DNA of 64,000 nt from positions 1,332,501-1,396,500 of the forward strand of contig NZ_CP040818.1 of NCBI RefSeq assembly GCF_005887635.2, in the 5' to 3' direction. The stretch comes from Paroceanicella profunda (GTDB taxonomy: Bacteria; Pseudomonadota; Alphaproteobacteria; Rhodobacterales; Rhodobacteraceae). Both the position numbers and the translations under genes were made by a program. The first letter of the stretch is position 1; each line of letters opens with the position of its first letter. A model generated the notes under the pieces. That model did not search any database and was not told the DNA's origin. It saw only the letters and a list, made by a program, of their open reading frames with translations. Shown in pieces: positions 59,528 to 64,000 of this stretch.

Positions 59528-59866
59528 CTACTGTGCCGCGAGCCGGGCTGCGAGGCTGGCGGCATCCAGCAGGATGCGCCCCTCCGCCACGGTGACCGGG
59601 TAGGTGGCCACGCCGCCCTCGTCCGCGCCGGTGGCCCGGCCGGTGGAGAGGTCGATCACCCAGTTGTGCAGCGGGCAGGTGACAGCGCGGCCGTGCTGGA
59701 TGCCGTTCGACAGCGGGCCCTTCTTGTGCGGGCAGGCATCGTCGAGGGCGAAGACCTCGTCCTCCGCCGTGCGGAACACCGCGATGCAGCCCATGTGGGT
59801 GCGCACCACGCGCGCGCCCTGGAGCGGAATGTCCTCCAGCGCGCCGATATCGATGAAATCGCTCAT
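59528..59866 (-). CDS. nirD: Nitrite reductase [NAD(P)H] small subunit
   Basis: A 112-residue Rieske-like protein that partners NirB. The Rieske ligands appear intact: CPHKKGPLSNG and CPLHNWVIDL supply the two Cys-His pairs, unlike E. coli NirD, which lacks the cluster. It overlaps the nirB stop by ATGA and ends 25 nt before the nasA start. Confidence 0.95.
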   Translation of the reverse strand: MSDFIDIGALEDIPLQGARVVRTHMGCIAVFRTAEDEVFALDDACPHKKGPLSNGIQHGRAVTCPLHNWVIDLSTGRATGADEGGVATYPVTVAEGRILLDAASLAARLAAQ

Positions 59867-62304
59867 TCTGCTGCCACCTTCGTCAGGTCCGCCAACGGGG
59901 CGAACTCATGAGAATCCGTGCCGCGCACGCGCTCGGCCCAGGGGTCCTTCTGATGGAATGTCTGGGAGTGGAAGAAGCGCGCGGCCAGGGCCTTGCGGCT
60001 CTCCTCGTTCTCCACCACCTGCTCCTTCACCCAAGCGAGCCCGACCTTCGCGATCCACTTGTAGGGCCGGTGCAGGTACTGGGCGTTCTCGCGGTAGAGC
60101 TGGTAGAAGGCGGCGCAATACTCGATGGCCTCCTCCTCCGTCCTCACCGTGCACAGAAGCTCGGTCTGGCGCACGTCGAGGCCGGCGGCCCCGCCCACGT
60201 GGAGCTGGTAGCCCTCCGACACGCAGACCACGCCGAAATCCTTGCAGGTGGCCTCGGCGCAGTTGCGCGGGCAGCCGGAGACCGCCAGCTTGAACTTGTG
60301 CGGCGACCAGGCACCCCAGAGCGCCTTTTCCAGCTTGATCCCCAGCCCCGTGCTGTCCTGCGTGCCGAAGCGGCAATGCTCGGTGCCCACGCAGGTCTTC
60401 ACCGTGCGCAGCCCCTTCGCATAGGCGTGGCCGGAGACCATGCCGGCGCGGTTCAGGTCGGCCCAGACCGCCGGCAGGTCCTCCTTCTTCACGCCCAGCA
60501 GGTCGATGCGCTGGCCGCCGGTCACCTTCACCGTGGGAATGGCGAATTTCTCCGCCACGTCGGCGATGGCGCGCAGCTCGGCCGGGTTGGTGATGCCGCC
60601 CCACATGCGGGGGACCACCGAGTAGGTGCCGTCCTTCTGGATATTGGCGTGCACGCGCTCGTTGATGAAGCGGCTCTTGCCGTGGTCGGTGTATTCGCCG
60701 GGCCATTCGCACAGCAGGTAATAGTTCAGCGCCGGGCGGCAGGAGGCGCAGCCGCCGGAGCTTTTCCACTGCAGCGCCTGCTGCACCTGCGGGATGGATT
60801 TCAGCCCCTGCACGCGGATGAGCTTGCGCACCTCGTCGTGGCTGTGGTCGGTGCATTTGCACATGCCGCCGGCGGCGGGCAGCACGAAATCATCGCCCAG
60901 GGTGAGGGCCACCACCTTCTCCGTCAGCCCCGCGCAGGAGCCGCAGGAGGTGGAAGCCTTGGTGACGGCCTTCACCGCGTCCAGCGTGGTCGCACCCTTT
61001 CCGATTGCGGCGATGATCTGGCCCTTGCACACGCCGTTGCAGCCGCAGATCTCCGCATCATCCGGCAAGGCTGCAACGGCCGCCATAGGGTCCAGCGCGG
61101 CCCCCCCGGCGAAATTCGGGCCGAAGATCAGCGTGTCGCGGATTTCGGAGATGTCCTCGCGGGCCTTGATCTTGCTCAGGAACCAGCCGCCATCGGCGGT
61201 GTCGCCGTACATCACCGCGCCGACGATGCGGTTCTCCTCCAGCACCAGGCGCTTGTAGACGCCGCGCATGGCGTCGCGGAACACGATCTCCTCGCGGCCC
61301 GGGGCCTCGGCGAAGTCTCCGGCGGAGAACAGGTCGCAGCCGGTGACCTTGAGCTTGGTGGAGATTTCCACCGCGCGGAAGGCGTCCGCCGCGTCCAGCA
61401 GGGTGGCGGCCGCCACGCGGGCCTGGTCGTAGAGCGGGGCGACGAGGCCGTAGACCACGCCGTCATGTTCCACGCATTCGCCCACGGAGAGGATGTCGGG
61501 GTCCGAGCTGCGCATCGCGTCATCGACCAGGAGCCCGCGGTTGCACTCCAGCCCGGCTTCCTTCGCCAGCGCCATGTTGGGGCGGATGCCCACGGCCATC
61601 ACCACGATGTCGGCGGGGATGACGCGGCCGTCCTTCAGCAGCACGCCCTCCACCCGGCCAGTGCCGCGGATCTCGGCGGTGTTCGCCTCGCAGTAGACGT
61701 CGATGCCCCGGGCCTCCAGCGCGCGCTGCAGCAGGAAGGCGGCGGAGGGGTCGAGCTGGCGTTCCATCAGGTGGGGCATGATGTGGACCACGCTCACCTC
61801 CATGCCGCGCATCTTCAGCCCGGCGGCGGCCTCCAGCCCCAGCAGCCCGCCGCCGATCACCACGGCGCGCGCGCCCCCGGCCTGCGCGGCGCTGAGCATC
61901 CGCTCCACGTCGTCGAGGTCGCGGTAGGCCATCACGCCCGGCAGGTCATGCCCGGGCACCGGGATGATGAAGGGGTTGGAGCCGGTGGCGATCAGCAGCT
62001 TGTCGTAGGGTGTCTCGCCGCCCGCGGAGAGCACGACCTTCCGCGCCCGGTCGATGCCGGTGACCGCCTCGCCGAAGCGGGTGGTCACGCCGCGGGCCGC
62101 ATACCAGGCGGCGTCATGGGTCACGATCTCCTCATAGGTCTTCTCGCCGGAGAGGACGGGGGAGAGCATGATGCGGTTGTAGTTGCCGCGCGGCTCGGCG
62201 CCGAACAGGGTCACGTCATAGGCGGCGGGGTCGGTCTCGAAGAGGTATTCCAGCGCGCGGCCTGAGGCCATGCCCGCGCCGATGACAACCAGTTTCTTGC
62301 CCAT
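59863..62304 (-). CDS. nirB: Nitrite reductase [NAD(P)H] large subunit
   Basis: An 813-residue enzyme reducing nitrite to ammonium. Order of domains: FAD/NAD(P)-binding reductase (VVIGAGMASGRALEYLF, VIGGGLLGLEAAAGLKMRGM), a BFD-like [2Fe-2S] domain (CGCNGVCKG, CGSCAGLTEKV), and the siroheme/[4Fe-4S] sulfite-reductase-type domain (TCVGTEHCRFG, SGCPRNCAEATCKDFG). AAGGA lies before the ATG. It is translationally coupled to nirD and follows the nitrate ABC ATPase gene by 63 bp. Confidence 0.97.
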   Translation of the reverse strand: MGKKLVVIGAGMASGRALEYLFETDPAAYDVTLFGAEPRGNYNRIMLSPVLSGEKTYEEIVTHDAAWYAARGVTTRFGEAVTGIDRARKVVLSAGGETPYDKLLIATGSNPFIIPVPGHDLPGVMAYRDLDDVERMLSAAQAGGARAVVIGGGLLGLEAAAGLKMRGMEVSVVHIMPHLMERQLDPSAAFLLQRALEARGIDVYCEANTAEIRGTGRVEGVLLKDGRVIPADIVVMAVGIRPNMALAKEAGLECNRGLLVDDAMRSSDPDILSVGECVEHDGVVYGLVAPLYDQARVAAATLLDAADAFRAVEISTKLKVTGCDLFSAGDFAEAPGREEIVFRDAMRGVYKRLVLEENRIVGAVMYGDTADGGWFLSKIKAREDISEIRDTLIFGPNFAGGAALDPMAAVAALPDDAEICGCNGVCKGQIIAAIGKGATTLDAVKAVTKASTSCGSCAGLTEKVVALTLGDDFVLPAAGGMCKCTDHSHDEVRKLIRVQGLKSIPQVQQALQWKSSGGCASCRPALNYYLLCEWPGEYTDHGKSRFINERVHANIQKDGTYSVVPRMWGGITNPAELRAIADVAEKFAIPTVKVTGGQRIDLLGVKKEDLPAVWADLNRAGMVSGHAYAKGLRTVKTCVGTEHCRFGTQDSTGLGIKLEKALWGAWSPHKFKLAVSGCPRNCAEATCKDFGVVCVSEGYQLHVGGAAGLDVRQTELLCTVRTEEEAIEYCAAFYQLYRENAQYLHRPYKWIAKVGLAWVKEQVVENEESRKALAARFFHSQTFHQKDPWAERVRGTDSHEFAPLADLTKVAAE

Positions 62305-62339
62305 GTGGGTATCCTTTCTGGTGGATCGCTCAGGAAATG

Positions 62340-62359
62340 CCCTCCCGCCGGGGGGAGGG
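62340..62359. other. Intergenic hairpin before nirB
   Basis: CCCTCCC (62340-62346) pairs with GGGAGGG (62353-62359) in the 63-bp gap between the nitrate transporter ATPase and nirB. It lacks a T tract and probably affects mRNA processing or stability. Confidence 0.5.
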
Positions 62360-62367
62360 GCGCGGTA

Positions 62368-64000
62368 TCAGGCCGCCGACTTCTTCTTCGCGTGGCCGTG
62401 TTCGTAATCTTCGAGGAACTGCAGCACCTCGGCGCGGTAGGCGTAATAGTCCGGGTGCTCCAGCAGCGCGCGGCGGGTGCGCGGGCGGGGCAGGGCCACG
62501 TCCATGATCTTGCCGATGCGCGCGCGGGGCCCGTTGGTCATCATCACCACCCGGTCGGAGAGCAGCACCGCCTCGTCCACGTCATGGGTGACGCAGATCG
62601 CGGTGACCCGGGTGCGCGACCACACCTCCATCAGCACCTCCTGCAGCTCCCAGCGGGTGAGGCTGTCGAGCATGCCGAACGGCTCGTCGAGCAGCAGCAG
62701 CTTGGGGCTCAGCGCGAAGGCCCGCGCGATCCCCACCCGCTGGCGCATGCCGTTGGAGAGCTCGGCGGCGGGCTTGTGCATCGCATCGCCCAGGCCCACG
62801 CGCTCGAGGTAATATTCCACCACGTCCTGGCGTTCCTGCCGGCTGGCCTTCGGGTAGACCTTGTCCACGCCGATCGCCACGTTCTCCCGCGCGGTGAGCC
62901 AGGGGAACAGCGAGGGAGACTGGAACACAACCGCCCGCTCCGGGTTCGCGCCCTCCACATGGCGGCCGTCGAGGATGATGCCGCCCCTGGAGATGCCGTT
63001 CAGCCCGGCGGCCATGGTGAGCGCGGTGGATTTGCCGCAGCCCGAATGGCCGATGATGGACACGAACTCGCCCTTCGCCAGCGTGAGGTCGAAGCCTTCC
63101 ACCACGGTGAGCGGGCCCTTCGGCGTGGGGTAGATCTTGTGCACGTCGGAGAACTGCAGGTAACGGGTGTCATCGGCCGCCGAGGCGCCGGCCTCGCGCA
63201 CCGCCTTGGGCGCAAGGTGGTGGATGGCGGTGATGCCGGGCAGCGAGCGGGTCTGCGCGCTGGCGGCGGTGATGCCGACCCCCATCAGGTACTGGGTCAC
63301 CTTCGCGCGCAGGCTCTTGAAGGCGGGGTCCGCATTCATCGCCGTGCGGTCCCGCGGGCGGGGCAGGTGCACCTCGAAGGCCTCGGCCAGGGTGGCGTCC
63401 GGGCCGGGGTTGAGCGGGATGATCCGGTCGGCGAGCAGGATCGCCTCGTCCACGTCATTGGTGATGAGCACCACGGTCTTCTTCTCGATCTGGCTGATCG
63501 CCTCGATCTCGTCCTGCAGGTTGGCGCGGGTGAGCGCGTCGAGCGCGGAGAGCGGCTCGTCGAGCAGGACCACCTCCGGCTGCATGGCGAGCGCCCGGGC
63601 CACGGAGACCCGCTGGCGCATGCCGCCCGACAGTTCCGCCGGGCGCCGGTCCACCGCGTGGGAGAGCCCGACCATGTCGATGTAGCGGCGCACCAGCTCC
63701 GCGCGCTGGGCGCGGGTCCTGCGCTTGTGCACGGCGTTCACCGCCAGGGCCACGTTGCCCTCCACCGTCAGCCAGGGCATCAGCGAGTAGGACTGGAACA
63801 CCAGCCCGCGCTCCGGCCCCGGGCCCTCGATGGACGCGCCGCGGAACAGGGCCGCGCCGCTGTCGGGCGTCTCCAGCCCGGCGAGGATGTTCATCAGCGT
63901 GGTCTTGCCGGAGCCCGAGAAGCCCACGATAGCCACGAATTCGCCTTCCGACACCGAGAGGTTCACGTCGCGCAGCACCGACGTGGTGCCGAAGCCCTTG
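62368..64000 (-). CDS. Nitrate ABC transporter, dual ATP-binding subunit (5' end outside window)
   Basis: At least 540 residues with two complete ABC ATPase domains of the NrtC/NrtD/TauB type. Domain 1 has [29 protein letters not shown] and [12 protein letters not shown]; domain 2 has [29 protein letters not shown] and [12 protein letters not shown]. The signature of domain 2 has LSNGM instead of LSGGM, a common feature of this branch. It powers nitrate import with a permease and binding protein presumably encoded beyond the window edge, upstream on the minus strand. The reading frame stays open to position 64000, so the start is missing. Confidence 0.93.
   Translation of the reverse strand, partial: KGFGTTSVLRDVNLSVSEGEFVAIVGFSGSGKTTLMNILAGLETPDSGAALFRGASIEGPGPERGLVFQSYSLMPWLTVEGNVALAVNAVHKRRTRAQRAELVRRYIDMVGLSHAVDRRPAELSGGMRQRVSVARALAMQPEVVLLDEPLSALDALTRANLQDEIEAISQIEKKTVVLITNDVDEAILLADRIIPLNPGPDATLAEAFEVHLPRPRDRTAMNADPAFKSLRAKVTQYLMGVGITAASAQTRSLPGITAIHHLAPKAVREAGASAADDTRYLQFSDVHKIYPTPKGPLTVVEGFDLTLAKGEFVSIIGHSGCGKSTALTMAAGLNGISRGGIILDGRHVEGANPERAVVFQSPSLFPWLTARENVAIGVDKVYPKASRQERQDVVEYYLERVGLGDAMHKPAAELSNGMRQRVGIARAFALSPKLLLLDEPFGMLDSLTRWELQEVLMEVWSRTRVTAICVTHDVDEAVLLSDRVVMMTNGPRARIGKIMDVALPRPRTRRALLEHPDYYAYRAEVLQFLEDYEHGHAKKKSAA

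Overview
The window is 64 kb of very GC-rich DNA. Codon third positions are mostly G or C, genes are tightly packed, and overlapping stop/start codons (ATGA) are frequent. The rRNA operon tail (23S, 5S, initiator tRNA-Met), a C4-pathway 5-aminolevulinate synthase, a complete Entner-Doudoroff operon, TspO, DUF3422 and alphaproteobacterial-style nitrate assimilation genes all point to an alphaproteobacterium of the Rhodobacterales (Roseobacter/Paracoccaceae type). This placement is inferred from gene content and 23S/tRNA character; no database search was run. The stretch looks chromosomal. No prophage, CRISPR array or intact insertion sequence was seen.

Layout. 1-1.7 kb: end of an rRNA operon with an intrinsic terminator. 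1.7-5.1 kb: a LysR regulator, a cysteine hydrolase (isochorismatase fold) and a proline-iminopeptidase-type hydrolase. 5.3-8.2 kb: a large RTX calcium-binding protein facing a LuxR-type regulator. 8.5-14.2 kb: a five-gene peptide ABC importer on the plus strand. 15-22 kb: a small acidic protein, DUF2938, and a second peptide-type ABC importer with a fused ATPase, on the minus strand. 21.8-24.6 kb: a PhnD-like protein without signal peptide, a fatty acid desaturase and an unusual TrpRS. 25-32.9 kb: rlmJ, proC, a YbjN protein, hemA, idi, hemE, tspO and a fatty-acid-hydroxylase-type membrane protein. 34-38 kb: a divergent HxlR/QorB-like redox pair, DUF3422 and a TlyA-type rRNA methyltransferase. 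38.5-43.1 kb: two large glycosyltransferases and a sulfotransferase-like protein. 43.5-54.1 kb: an operon for fructose/glucose catabolism through the Entner-Doudoroff pathway (fructokinase, zwf, pgl, edd, pgi, eda), divergent from pgm and a ROK-family regulator. 54.2 kb: a run of 31 GCTCG pentamers. 54.4-56.8 kb: a class V aminotransferase divergent from an Lrp regulator. 56.8-64 kb: nitrate assimilation (nasA, nirD, nirB and a dual nitrate ABC ATPase cut by the window end).

How the genes fit together. The sugar block turns fructose into fructose-6-P, then glucose-6-P (Pgi), and on through Zwf, Pgl, Edd and Eda to pyruvate and glyceraldehyde-3-P; Pgm connects glucose-6-P to glucose-1-P and surface polysaccharide. 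The nitrate block imports nitrate, reduces it to nitrite (NasA) and then ammonium (NirBD). HemA and HemE make tetrapyrroles, which the siroheme of NirB also draws on. HemA, idi, hemE and tspO resemble the flanks of a photosynthesis gene cluster, but no bch, puf or crt core gene lies here.

No wholly new system is evident. The strongest unexplained signals are the GCTCG array at 54211-54365 and a 25-bp element (21/25 identical) found upstream of both the iminopeptidase gene and the first peptide ABC operon. Others are a perfect 14-bp hairpin between two genes of that operon, a 9-bp repeat array abutting the ribosome-binding site of DUF3422, and the trpS/desaturase/PhnD-like operon.
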